A stretch of DNA of 64,000 bases from Ailurus styani. Its lineage: Eukaryota; Chordata; Mammalia; Carnivora; Ailuridae. A program made the translations under genes and the position numbers. Every line of letters begins with the position of its first letter. The stretch's first letter is position 1. Below are positions 35,220 through 45,960 of this stretch, one piece after another. The stretch spans positions 980,842 through 1,044,841 of the forward strand of contig LNAC01000164.1 of assembly GCA_002007465.1 (NCBI GenBank), given 5' to 3'. The notes under the pieces are model-generated. The model was not told the origin of the DNA. It worked only from the letters and a program-made list of their open reading frames with translations, and did not search any database.

Positions 35220-35890
35220 TAAATGTAACTTTTATAACTTTGAAAAAAAAATTAGAAGAGGAATTGGAAGTGGTAAGTAGAAGGAACTCTTCCAAGGAAT
35301 TTTTTTTTTTAAAAGAAGAGAGAAATGAGCTGTAATTAGAAGGAAAAATGAGGTCAATAAATAGTTATTTTAAGATGTGAGAAATAACACTATGCCTGTA
35401 TGCTGATAGGGAAAAATCCTGTAGAAAGGAGAAAATTGATAATACAGGGTGATAGAAAGCAATGTCTTTGAATATATGACATGGGAGGGGATTTGAATAC
35501 GTGTGGGAGGGTGGCTTTAGCAAGGAGCATGGACAGTTTATCTAATAGCCACAGAACATCAGGAGGGGAGAAGGGAACAAAGACAGGTCAGAAGGTCTGT
35601 GTGGTGCAAATTTGTAACAGTCTTCCAAATGCTTCATTTATCAATGAGTAAAGAAGATGCTCTACTGATAGAGAAATGGGGGGTGTGCTGAAGGTTGAAA
35701 AGAGCAGAGAGTAGGAAGTTGTCAAAGCAAGTAGGTGAGAGCAGGAGGGCTTCTGGACTAGGAAAATACAATTTGATCACCAGGCAGCATTAAAGTCCTT
35801 TTGAAATTTGTAAGTACAAATAGAATGTGCAAACAGCCAGAAGTATTGTGATATTTTCTCCTATCACGGTTTTTCTTTTTTTAATTTTAT
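35220..35890. other. Low-complexity unique DNA, perhaps old LINE
   Basis: AG-rich on the plus strand without stable frames. An L2 origin is possible but not demonstrable by eye. Confidence 0.4.
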
Positions 35891-35891
35891 T

Positions 35892-36090
35892 TTGGGGGCA
35901 CCTGCATGGCTCAGTTGGTTAAACATCTGATTGTTGATTTCAGCTCAGGTCATGATCTCAGAGTCATGAGACTGAGCCCCGCATCAGCTTCACTGAGCAT
36001 GGAGCCTGCTTAAGGTTCTCTCTCTCCCTCTCTCTCTGCCCAACTGCTCCTACCCACTCATGACCACGTGCACACTCTAATAATAAAGAG
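35892..36090 (+). mobile_element. Older CanSINE
   Basis: Head GGGGGCACCTGCATGGCTCAG, CTCTCTCCCTCTCTC middle, ends CTCTAATAATAAAG. Confidence 0.87.
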
Positions 36091-36091
36091 A

Positions 36092-36181
36092 AAAGATTTA
36101 AGTAATCTCTACACCCAAATTCATCCACAACCCCAAGATCAAAACTCACATGCTCCACCAACTGAGCCAGCTGAGCCCCCC
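36092..36181 (-). mobile_element. tRNA-SINE monomer, inverted to its neighbour
   Basis: About 90 bases of a minus-strand SINE head (CCCCAAGATCAAAACTCACA; CTGAGCCAGCTGAGCCCCC) without the CT-rich part. It forms an inverted pair with the copy at 35892. Confidence 0.8.
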
Positions 36182-37090
36182 TCTACTTTCACTTTAATCA
36201 ATGTGAATACAGGACTGGTATAGACAAAGTTTTGGATTTTTGAAGAGTAGGATTTTTAGAAGCATGCATATTAAAATCCAAGAAAGTCAGGGAGTTAAGG
36301 GCATATGAAATGGAATGCTTACCATGACTGGCCATGGGCTTTTAGTTCAATAAGAAGAAGTAATGTCATGGGGGTGGTAAGGATGAAAGATGGCAGGACT
36401 AATGGATTTTATGTATTGGAGTGGTTGAAGTTATTTTTGAAGTTAGGATGCTATAGGGAATGAGCTGGCAAAACTGGAGTGGGTAGCCAGACAGTTGGAT
36501 GCTTAAAACGGATAACAGTATTAGTAACATGAAGTCTGTCTCTGGCTTTGACTGGAAGTAAATGGCTGAGGTAGTAAAGCACTGACTACCTACAGGAGAG
36601 AAGGTCAAGGGACGGAGAGACTATTGGAAGGCACACCTATGTGGAGATCGGTGCCACCAAGAATTATGACTGGAAAAAAAAAGAATTATGACTGGAATAA
36701 CACTGGAGAGGATGATAAAGCATCAACAGTTAAAATCTTCAAGAAATGAGGATGAGTGACATAGGGTCAGTAGATGACACCACAACGAGAGATAGAAGGT
36801 GGAAAAACTATGACATGAGATTCCAATCTGAATGTTGCTAGGCAAAGCGGGTAGAATAATATGGAAGTGGCAATGAGAAGCAGGAAGGGAATTTCTTCTT
36901 TCTAGGCCTAGTAGTATTCAGGCTAAAGACAAACCACAGTTACATTATGAGGAAAAAAAAAATAGAAGTAAGGTCTTCAGGGACAGCCAGGTTTAGTTAG
37001 AAGGTGAATTTTCAGAGAAGACACTGAGGATATAGAGGATTTTGCTGATTGACCAGAGGACACAGTGGAAGGGTTTCAAAGTGGAAGAAG
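36182..37090. other. Unique purine-rich DNA, perhaps old LINE
   Basis: GAATTATGACTGGAA is repeated in tandem at about 36660-36695. No gene seen. Confidence 0.45.
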
Positions 37091-37094
37091 GTGT

Positions 37095-37520
37095 GGGGTG
37101 TCTGGGTGGCTCAGTCAGTTAAGCGTCCCACTCTTTTTTTTTTTTTTTAAGATTTTTTATTTATTTGACACAGAGAGAGAGAGAGATCATATCACAAGTA
37201 GGCAGAGAGGCAAGCAGAGAGAGGGGAGGAAGCAGGCTCCCTGCTGAGCAGGGAGACCGATGCAGGGCTCAATCCCAGGACCCTGAGATCATGACCTGAG
37301 CCGAAGGCAGAGGCTTTAACCCACTGAGCCACCCAGGCGCCCCAAAGCGTCCCACTCTTGATTTCAGCTCAGGTCATGATCTCAGAGAGATTGAGCCCCA
37401 CCTCAGGCTGAACACGGAGCCTGCTTAAGATTCTCTCTCTCTCCCTCTGCCTCTGCCCCTCCTTACCTAACCCCACCCCTGCTCACTCGTTTTCTCTTTC
37501 TCTCTTTAAAAAAAAAAAAA
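37095..37520 (+). mobile_element. CanSINE split by another SINE
   Basis: The outer plus copy starts GTGTCTGGGTGGCTCAGTCA and is interrupted after AAGCGTCCCACTCTT. It resumes at 37345 with the same 15-mer and runs to a CTCTTTAAAAAA tail. Confidence 0.93.
37136..37344 (-). mobile_element. CanSINE nested inside a CanSINE
   Basis: Near-consensus minus copy inserted in the opposite orientation. Target duplication AAGCGTCCCACTCTT at 37121-37135 and 37345-37359. Confidence 0.95.
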
Positions 37521-37923
37521 GGAAGAAGGTGGAAATCGTATTAAAAAAAAGAAAAGAAATCCACAGAATGACACGGGAGTTACTTTCTGGGGGCAAAGAG
37601 TTGATGGCAGAGTTCTGAACTTCTGGAAATGGACATAAACTAGAAAGCTAATTTTGATGGTTGTGAGGACCAGTACTAATGTTGGTAAGGCTGTGACTCA
37701 GGGGTAAGGTGCAGGGGGTCTCGTCAGAAACATTCAGAATTCTTGGGCTCTCACACAGCTAAAACTGGTGTCTTCTCTTCAGCACATGGCCACATTGAGA
37801 CCCCCTCCAAACCCTGCCAATGCAGTTTCAGAGACCCGAGACATAGGACAATTGCCACCTAAGTTTCCTTCCGCTGCCTTGGATATTACCCACAGCAGGA
37901 GGAATCAAAAGGTGCTGGCTTTC
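37521..37923. other. Unique DNA
   Basis: Nothing recognised. Confidence 0.5.
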
Positions 37924-37924
37924 A

Positions 37925-38110
37925 AGCGCCTGGGTGGCTCAATGGGTTAAGCCCCTGCCTTCGGCTCAGGTCATGATCTCAGGGTCCTGGGATTGAGTCC
38001 CATATTGGGCTCTCTGCTCAGCGGGGAGCCTGCTTCCCCCTCTCTCTCTGCCTGCCTCTCTGCCTCCTTGTGATCTCTCTCTGTCAAATAAATAAATAAT
38101 AATAATAATA
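37925..38110 (+). mobile_element. CanSINE with AAT-rich tail
   Basis: Plus copy whose tail carries (AAT)n. Flanks AAGGTGCTGGCTTTC / AAAGTGCTGGCTTTC. Confidence 0.94.
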
Positions 38111-38223
38111 AAAAGTGCTGGCTTTCCACCCATTTTGAGAACAAACCCACTCCTAATGCCCATGCTTCCCCAAAGACCAGAACATCGGGTGATACCTGTG
38201 TTGCCAATGCTGCCCATTCTTCT

Positions 38224-38391
38224 CACAGAGAGACAGAGGAAAAGAGTACAAGCAGCGGGAGCAACAGGGAGAGGGAGAAGCAGGTTCCCCACAGAGCAGG
38301 GAGCCCGATGTGGGGCTTGATCCCAGGACTCTGGGATCATGACTTGAGCCAAAAGCAGATGCTTAACACACTGAGCCACCCAGGGCACTAG
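38224..38391 (-). mobile_element. CanSINE lacking its tail
   Basis: Minus copy from the AG tract (CACAGAGAGACAGAGG) to CTGAGCCACCCAGGGCAC. Confidence 0.88.
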
Positions 38392-38394
38392 GGC

Positions 38395-40150
38395 AACAAG
38401 AACATCTTCAAAGTAACTGAGCGGAAGGGTGCTCTTGTTTTGCTCGAAATAGGGGGGTTCACTTAGAGCCTCCCAGAGGAATTTTTTTTTTTTTAACTTT
38501 AAAAGTTGGCTACTTTCTATCACCAAGATCAGAAACACATTGGCCTAATCAGTAACTGTGGACATTTTGAAACATCCTAATATTTAAAAGGAAATTAAAA
38601 GTAAGTCTTGCTTGCTATCAATGCTAAAAATCACAGAGACACACACACACACTGAGTCACTGTAATAATTTTCTAGTCTTAGTTCACTGAATCTCTGCAG
38701 ATTCAATTTGGCATCAAATAACAGCCCATTCTTCTCTGCCACCATGGCTACTGGGAGCTGATGGGGAGACAGATAGCACCTTACCTACAGAAAAGGAGAA
38801 AGAAGTGCTTTCAGGTGAAGTTTTATTTTGGGAAAAGTCTAGAAACATCCAAGCCTGTTTTTCTCAGCAACCCTAAACAATACTCGAAAATTTCATCATG
38901 TTACCCTTTCTTAAATCAATTTAAGTAGAAGTTAGGGTACTTTAGTTTACCTCTGGTTCTGTCCCTGACATTTACAAGTCAGCAACTTACTCTTACAGCT
39001 TCTCCATGTATGCAAGTGAAAAATAAAACTGCCCAAAAGTGTCCAAGGGGACTTCTGAGCCATGGCTGACTTGAGACCAGGGTGTTTCAACCTCCAACAT
39101 GAAAAGAACGTTCACATCTTCAGTTCCAGGCCTTAGCTAAAGGGCAGGAAATGAAAACTGCTCCTCCCAGAAGAGACCTCACTCAGGCAAAGAGGATGGC
39201 CAGAGGCAGATGCCAAATTCAAGGTGGGACCCTGTAAGTAATGTCTACAAAACCAATTAGGTTCTTAGAAGGACATAGCGCACCAAGAGCGTTGGACACC
39301 TCTTCGAAGCAGCATGCTAAGTGATGAGGATTTAGTTCACCTGATACCATTTCACCTAAAGTCAGTTCTCCTGATGCCAAATGACCTAATTGATTTGGTT
39401 AAAATTAGCATTTTCTAGAGCAGTGGTTCTTAATCTCAGATGTGAAGTAGGTAATTCTGACCTACGGAATTTTTTAAAAAGTAATGGTCAGACCACAACC
39501 CCAGAAATTCTGATTCATTCTGCTTGTCGTAGAATCCAGGCATTATCAGATAAACAAGTAATACAGATAAAAATAATGATATCTTTATATAAATATGTGC
39601 CAAATATTGCATGGGACATATTATATGACATGATTATATGATTATGTAATATATATGATAATCATATATATGATTATGATGTGATTATATGATTATTTAC
39701 CTAAAATTTACATTTAACTGGCTACTCTATATTTTTATTTGCTAAATCTGGCCAACTCTACCTATAACTCTAGTTTCATCCAGGAATTGGCTGTAGTTAT
39801 GTAGACCACACAGATTGGACTGGGTTTATTTAATGTTTTCTGAAAAGTTTGCATCTTTTTAAAAGTATGTTTTTCCCATTTCTAGGCAGTTCAAGGATTC
39901 ATTTTTAGCCTGTTACTTTCTAAGGAACTGTTAAGTATTATTTTCATATTCTATTTTGTATATTTATAATACATTAGGCTTCATTCAATTCATCCAATTT
40001 AATCCTTTTGAGTATTTGCTTCCTTTTGCTATTTGTTATTGGTTTGTATTCCTTTGTACATTTATTAGAATTTTAAAATATACCATGTCAGATCCAATTA
40101 GTGAAGCACTGAAGCTCTGAAAGTAACAGATTTTTACAGGTGAAACGATA
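38395..40150. other. Mostly unique DNA, with MER5-like and AT-repeat pieces
   Basis: A possible MER5A remnant lies at 39418-39535 (CAGTGGTTCTTAATCTCAG; CCCCAGAAATTCTGATTCA). A palindrome-rich ATATGATT repeat lies at about 39615-39695, and a short (CA)n run at 38637-38652. No coding sequence seen. Confidence 0.5.
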
Positions 40151-40318
40151 AATATTTGGCATTTACTTTAACACCCAGGGGGGGAAAGTGGAGAGAGAAA
40201 GAAAATGAAATTGGCAAGATAATGGTAATTGTTCAAAGCTGGATGATGGGCACATGAGGGTTCATTGTACAATTTATCCTAATTCATGTAATTGAAACTT
40301 AAAAAAAAAAAAAGATTT
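40150..40318 (+). mobile_element. Old L1 3' end-like fragment
   Basis: TCAAAGCTGGATGATGGGCA and GAGGGTTCATTGTACAATTT before an A run resemble the terminus of an old L1. Confidence 0.5.
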
Positions 40319-40463
40319 TGAGGCACCTGTGTGGCTCAGTCGGTTAAGCGCTGCCTTCAGCTCAGGTCATGATCCCAGGCTCCCGGAATCAAAAATCAAG
40401 ACCCCAGTTGATATCGAGAAATGAAGGCTTAACTGACTACTGACTAAGCTACCCAGGTGCCCT
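40319..40463. mobile_element. Palindromic composite of two SINE heads
   Basis: It starts as a plus head (GAGGCACCTGTGTGGCTCAG) and ends as a minus head (CTAAGCTACCCAGGTGCCCT), with the tails and CT-rich parts missing between them. Confidence 0.75.
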
Positions 40464-42045
40464 GAAACTGTCAAACTACTCTTACCCATTTATATCCCAT
40501 TAGTAATATATCTGAGCTCAATTTACTCTGAAAAGCAAAGCCCAAGACAAGAATTTGTGCACAGGTCATAGTTCGGGAGATGATCCAAAGGACCAGGAAA
40601 AACGAGACAGAAAAAAGCCAATCCAGGACGCATTATCAAGATCACCACTGTGAGCAACCAAGGCACCAGCCAGCCAGAACCCCCAAGTGGGGTATAGGAG
40701 GTCTCTTGTAATTGTTTGGCCAAGGATCAACCGGGAGAAACATTTGTTTTTCAGCACTCATTGGTTGAAGGTTGACCCAGAGATGGTAAGTCCCACACTT
40801 GTAAGTAAACCTGTACCTTCAAGCACCAATGCCCCATGATAAGACATCAGAAAAGCCCTAGGAAAGCAAAAGACTTAAATGCATGCTTGAGACAGGACCT
40901 GTCAGCCAGAAATGAGTCTAAACCCACAAAAGATTTTGTTTACCACTGCAACAGGCAGAATCAGAGGTGAAGTTTAGAGGTTATGAGGGAAGGCACAAAA
41001 GTATCTGTAAGATAGCAAATGAGGACACCTGGCGACTTGCAACCTTGCTAACACACTGTGGCATTAAACTGCGTAACCATTTTAATCGCTGGGTGAAAGA
41101 AGTCTATCTCAAAGTTTTATTTTGAATTTTCCCACACCTAACAGGCTCCAGGTCTGCTACTTGGGGAGTTAGTCAAACTTTTATCAGTGTGTTCAGAGAC
41201 TCAGGAACAATGACATGTGGACTCCTTTTGAGGAAAATGGAAGACAAAATCTTGCATAGGCTCTGGTTTGGTCTCAGAGTCACTATGAAGACTGAAGGGT
41301 AGAAGTCTAGAAGAAAGGCAGGTGGCCCACTGTACTCCATGGTTTCTAAGCTCCTGATCCAGCAAGCCCTCGCCCCACGCCCCGGGGGACACAGGCCTAA
41401 TGCATCCTTCTACTGAAATGTCAAGTCTGTATTTATTATAGAGTAATTATCTATTGCACAAATATATGGACTCAATATTGATTCTGAAATCACACCCTGT
41501 AATCTAACATACCTACTGGGCCAAATAACACCATCAATTTTTCACACTGTTTTGAAGCCAAATTTGCTGCTTCGATTCTTAAAGACCTCTTACACCCTGG
41601 TAAATATTTGACTCCGTTTCTGTGCGGATTGATCTCAGCCTATCAATGACCACGGCAGTGGCGCGACAGCCTTCGTGGTTCTTACGATTGCAAGACACCC
41701 CCAGCAAGAACCATAAGGAAACTCTGTGGGAGAAAACAAAAACAAAACAAAACTTGACTACTTACAGGTACTGGAAATGACGCAGCATAGCTGGGGCCCA
41801 AGGAAAGGTCGCGGAGAGAGAACGCATGTGCGTGCGTGCGTGCGTGCGTGCGTGCAGGCGGGAGCGAGCGTGCGTGCATGAGGGTGCGTGCACACCTGCG
41901 GTTCTGCTTTTATTGGAGGTGAGAGTCTCGTGGCCTCACTCTTTATTGGTGAATTTAAACATGTGAATGGGAATTTAAAGTACTCGGGATTAAAACAAAA
42001 ACAAAAACAACAAAAACAAAACAGCTACCGGAAAGGTCAGGTATG
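40464..42045. other. Unassigned DNA
   Basis: No coding frame or family could be assigned. The part at 40530-41120 has the texture of an old retroelement but no clear landmarks. A GCGT repeat is listed separately. Confidence 0.45.
41826..41880 (+). repeat. (GCGT)n tetranucleotide repeat
   Basis: TGCGTGCGTGCG continues for about eight units, followed by degenerate GAGCGAGCGTGCGTGC. It is alternating purine-pyrimidine and dense in CpG. Confidence 0.9.
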
Positions 42046-42170
42046 GAAATCAACCAAGATGGGGGTGGATATTAAGGAGGGCACCTATTGCATGGAGCAC
42101 TGGGTGTGGTGCATAAACGATGAATCTTGGATCACTGAATAAAATTAAATTAAATTTAAAAAAATAAGAT
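42046..42170 (+). mobile_element. L1 3' end fragment
   Basis: GGGCACCTATTGCATGGAGC and GCATAAACGATGAATCTTGG before an A-rich tail match the sense terminus of carnivore L1. Confidence 0.8.
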
Positions 42171-42377
42171 GGGGGTGGGGGGCGGTGGCTGGCTCTTTTT
42201 GGAGTCTTGTGGTGGGCAGTTACTTGACAGAGTCATCTTTGCAGTGGAGGCCTTTCTTAAAGTGAATGCCTCCGCAATCAAAACTTAAGTCAGGCAATTA
42301 CATAACAAAAAGAAAGCCTGTTGTCACTTAGCTTACGCTACAACCCTAAATCAAATCAGTTAAATCATAATCTGATA

Positions 42378-42563
42378 GGGGCGCCTGGGTGGTTCAGTGG
42401 GTTCAGCCTCTGCTTTCAGCTCTGGTCATGATATCAGGGTACTGGAATCGAGCTCTGCATGGGGCTCTCTGCTCAGCAGGGAGCCTGCTTCCCTCTCTCC
42501 CTCAGCCTGCCTCTTTGCCTACTTGTGATCTCTCTCTCTCTCTGTCAACTAAATAAATTTTAA
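42378..42563 (+). mobile_element. CanSINE
   Basis: Plus copy flanked by AAATCATAATCTGATA / AAATCATAACCTGATA. Confidence 0.94.
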
Positions 42564-42679
42564 AAAATCATAACCTGATAGAAAAAGTGTGCAACTCTAC
42601 GGTAATTGAAGACATACAACTTAAACCACAATGCTTTGCTTATCTTCTTTTCAAAGATGAGACAGAATGATAATATCCA

Positions 42680-43039
42680 TTAGGCAAGAAATTCTTATAA
42701 ACTGCTGGTAAGAGTATACTGCATTTCCAGGGGCCTGGTTTGTAATATAGATGTATAAAAAGGTTTAATGTGAGTATTTTTTTACTTCTTAGAAATTCCA
42801 CTTTTTGGAACCTATCCTGAGGGAATATTGGATTAATGTGCCAAACGTAGTAAAAGAGTGTTCATTGTAGCACTGTTTACAGTGGCAAAAATATGCAAAA
42901 CCTTTAATATCAATTAACAGGGACTGGTTAAATATAGTATAACCATGTTAGGAAATATATGCGAGTAATTCAAAAGATGTATATGTATGTGGAAAAAAGC
43001 AAGTTGCTGAAAGTAAGACTAGTACTATCCTTAAAAAAA

Positions 43040-43077
<38 letters not shown>

Positions 43078-43080
43078 TTT
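42680..43080 (+). mobile_element. Old L1 fragment
   Basis: ACTTCTTAGAAATTCCACTT, TTCATTGTAGCACTGTTTAC and CAATTAACAGGGACTGGTTA follow the order of an old sense L1 end. It stops at the TA repeat. Confidence 0.7.
43040..43073. repeat. (TA)n dinucleotide repeat
   Basis: About 15 TA units, followed by a T-rich run at 43077-43105. Confidence 0.9.
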
Positions 43081-43107
43081 TTTTTTTCTTTTTTTTCTTT
43101 TTTTACA

Positions 43108-43300
43108 GGAATGCTTGAGTGGCTCAGTTGGTTAAGCGTCTGCCTTCGGCTCACTCAGGTCATGATCCCAGAGTCCTAAGATCCAGCCGGGATTTGGGCT
43201 CCCTACTCAGCAGGAAGCCTGCTTCTCCCTCTCCCCCTACTTGTGTTCCCTCTATCACTCTGTCTCTTTCTGTCAAATAAATAAAATCTTCGGGGAAAAA
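43108..43300 (+). mobile_element. Older CanSINE
   Basis: Head AATGCTTGAGTGGCTCAGTT; ends CAAATAAATAAAATCTTCGG. A second orphan tail (AATAAATAAAATCTT) follows at about 43341-43355. Confidence 0.9.
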
Positions 43301-43360
43301 AAAAAACAACAGTCGCCACCATTTTCTCCAGGTAATATAAATAAATAAAATCTTAAAAAA

Positions 43361-44700
43361 TAAAATAAATATGGCCTCCTTAAATTAGACTACTTATGGC
43401 TGTGAAGGATATGAAATGGGTATTGTCATTCACTCCTGGTGGCCTCTGGTCTTGCAGTCCCTGGTAATAGAAAAATGACTTTGCTTTGTCACTTATGAGC
43501 TGTGACCTTGAATGAGACATTTCCCTTCCTCCATTTTCTTGTTAAATAAGTTTCCTATAGGCCTTAACTTTATAAGATTCTATACACTGATGTTTAGTTT
43601 ACACTTGAGGAGTATCAGTGGTCACCAAGCTTTTAGAGTTGTCTCTAAATGTCTGATCTCCCCTTCTCTGGGAATTCTCTTTTCTGTCTGCAGCCCCCTG
43701 GCCCATAACTGATGGGACCACAGTTGACCACCAGACTCCAGGCAATCCAATCAGTTTTTCTCTCCATGAAGAATTTAGAATGGGTATTTAGAAAGAGAAG
43801 GTAGGTTTTTGTGGCCCACTAGAACTAAGGATGAATACATTTAGAAGAGGCGAGAAAAATGGTCTTTAGAGATAGAGAAGAATGAAGCAGATTAAGAAAG
43901 ATAATTAGAGAAGATGAAATTAAAAAAAAAAAACACAGCAGTTCTGGATTTCTGGCCTCTAGGTCTCTTCTGGGGGCCCAGCTGCATTCTCATTCTTGGT
44001 TTCAATGAGACAACCTCTGTCTTTATACTCAATTGTCCTTTTTAGCTTAATCTAGATGGATTTGGTTTCGTTAACTTGCAACCAAATATCTGTTCTGTGG
44101 TGCACATCTCTGCCCACAGAATGGACCTGTCCTGCAGCCCCTCTGTCCTCTCATTTCACCTCAATGCTAGGACAGTAACTGAATGCTCCTACCTTTCTGT
44201 TAGAAGCTCTGCCTGTAGAAACCCACCTCCCTGCCCTACAAGCACCCCAGGCTAGATCCAGCACTGCCTATGCTCCCAAACATGTGTACCACCCACCTCT
44301 CTTCCCAAACTGGCTTATCAGACATCTGATGGAGCTCTGAGCTACCTGTGCCATTGTGAAAGCTCTGAAAGGAAGACAGAGCCTTCTAGACTCCCTTGCT
44401 CTTGGAAAATTGGCTGGATGCCCGAGGAAGACAAAGACGAAAGTGATCTGGAAAGTTATTGCAGTTGAGAGGAAATGTGTATTTCATCTGGGTAATGAAT
44501 GCTGTTAGCCGTAGAGAATGGAATAAACCTAAGGACTTGGGAGTGTTAATTCTTTCTTGAAAGGCTGATTTGTATCAATAATTTAGTGAGGCAGATCTTT
44601 CGAAGCTATGAGCCAGATTTTGTAATGGAGATTAACACATGAATGGCCACCTTGATTCTTGGCTGTCTCAGAGTCATTATTGATAAACAATTTACTTTTC
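43361..44700. other. Unique DNA with a MIR remnant
   Basis: A MIR-like piece lies at 43470-43560 (GAGCTGTGACCTTGAATGAG). The remainder is unassigned, with short frames only. Confidence 0.5.
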
Positions 44701-44884
44701 TTTTTTTTTTAAGATTTTATTTATTTATTTGACAGAGAGAGTGAGAGAGCACAAGCAGGCAGAGCAGCAGAGGGAGAGGGAGAAGCAGACTCCCCACTGA
44801 GCAGGGAGCCCGAAGCAGGGCTCGATCCCAGGACCCTGGCATCATGACTTGAGCCGAAGGCAGTCGTTCAACCAACTTAGCCCC
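44701..44884 (-). mobile_element. CanSINE, head shortened
   Basis: Minus copy ending AACCAACTTAGCCCC. Flanks AACAATTTACTTTTCTT / AACAATTTATTTTTCTT. Confidence 0.92.
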
Positions 44885-45349
44885 AACAATTTATTTTTCT
44901 TAAAATGAAATCTGTTCCACAGGTACTAGATTCATAAGTCTACTTCTCAGCTAAGATATAACAACCTTGAAGACAACTGGACTACTTTCTGTGCAGTATT
45001 CAACCAGATGGTATTATCATAGACCTAAGCAAGTATTTGAATTGTCTTCTAGGCTCCCTCTTTCATATGCACATCTCAGTCTGTGATTGGATGAAGAAAA
45101 GTCTTTGGGTGAAATGGAGCTCCCAAGAAATTATTTTGGGTGAGTAAAAGAAAACAAATTTTTCTCACTTCTTTCTCATGAATGTCTCTTCTGTTTTCAT
45201 CATTTATCTATATAAATAGAGCCATAATTTAATGCTGAGTACCAAAACTGAGGATGTGTTCAGATGGAGGACTGTGGTTATTATAGAGAGAGTCACATAA
45301 AGTTCATAAAAGGCCTTATAAAATTCCTCTTAGGAATACACCTACACCA

Positions 45350-45960
45350 GGTTTTGTAAAGCTCAGGTACTGAATTTATCATTGCACACAAGTGCCATTT
45401 TTTTGTTTCTAGTAGCAAAAATCTGGATTGGCCTAAATGTCCATTAATAAAGGAACAGGCAAATGCATTATGACATTATGATCTGGTCATTACATGAAAT
45501 TTGTATAGGAACTAAAAGGAGTGATTTAGAGTTAAACTGGAGAAGTCTCCATGTTACTGTAAGTAAAAAAAAACAAAAAACAAAGAAAAAACTTTAGGAT
45601 AATGAGCGTGGTATTTTTTTTTAATTTGAAGAAGAAAACAATTACACATATGCATAATGCGATACACATGTATCACATAAGTTTAATTTTCTACGTTTTA
45701 CCTAACTGGGTATGACAATAGGGTTGTAATAGACCCTTCTTAGGCACAACGTCAAAGGGAGAAGAGCACCGTGCTCATTGACTAATTTTCTTCCTAATTG
45801 TGTTTGTGTGTGTGCATGCATGTGTGTGCACATAGAGGAAAATGTGGAAAAACACCTGAACATGTTGACATTGGATACCTGTGTGAGAGAGAACTATAAG
45901 ATTCTTTGATTTATGAAGAAGAATGTGTACTTTTATAATAAAAAATTCAGTGGAACATAA
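45350..45960 (+). mobile_element. Old L1 3' fragment carrying a 90-bp insert
   Basis: GGCCTAAATGTCCATTAATA at the left and TGTACTTTTATAATAAAAAA at the right are sense L1. Between them lies a 90-base segment (45696-45785) that also occurs at 46380-46469 outside the L1. Confidence 0.6.
45696..45785 (+). repeat. 90-bp duplicated segment, copy A
   Basis: Aligns without gaps to 46380-46469 at 75 of 90 positions. Flanked by the direct repeat TAATTTTCT (45684-45692 and 45783-45791). Confidence 0.85.

Noticed and set aside
37966..38538. 190-codon minus-strand frame
   Set aside because: It runs through two CanSINEs; the translation is the repeated SINE peptide (MTSRSQGREAG-type), not a gene.
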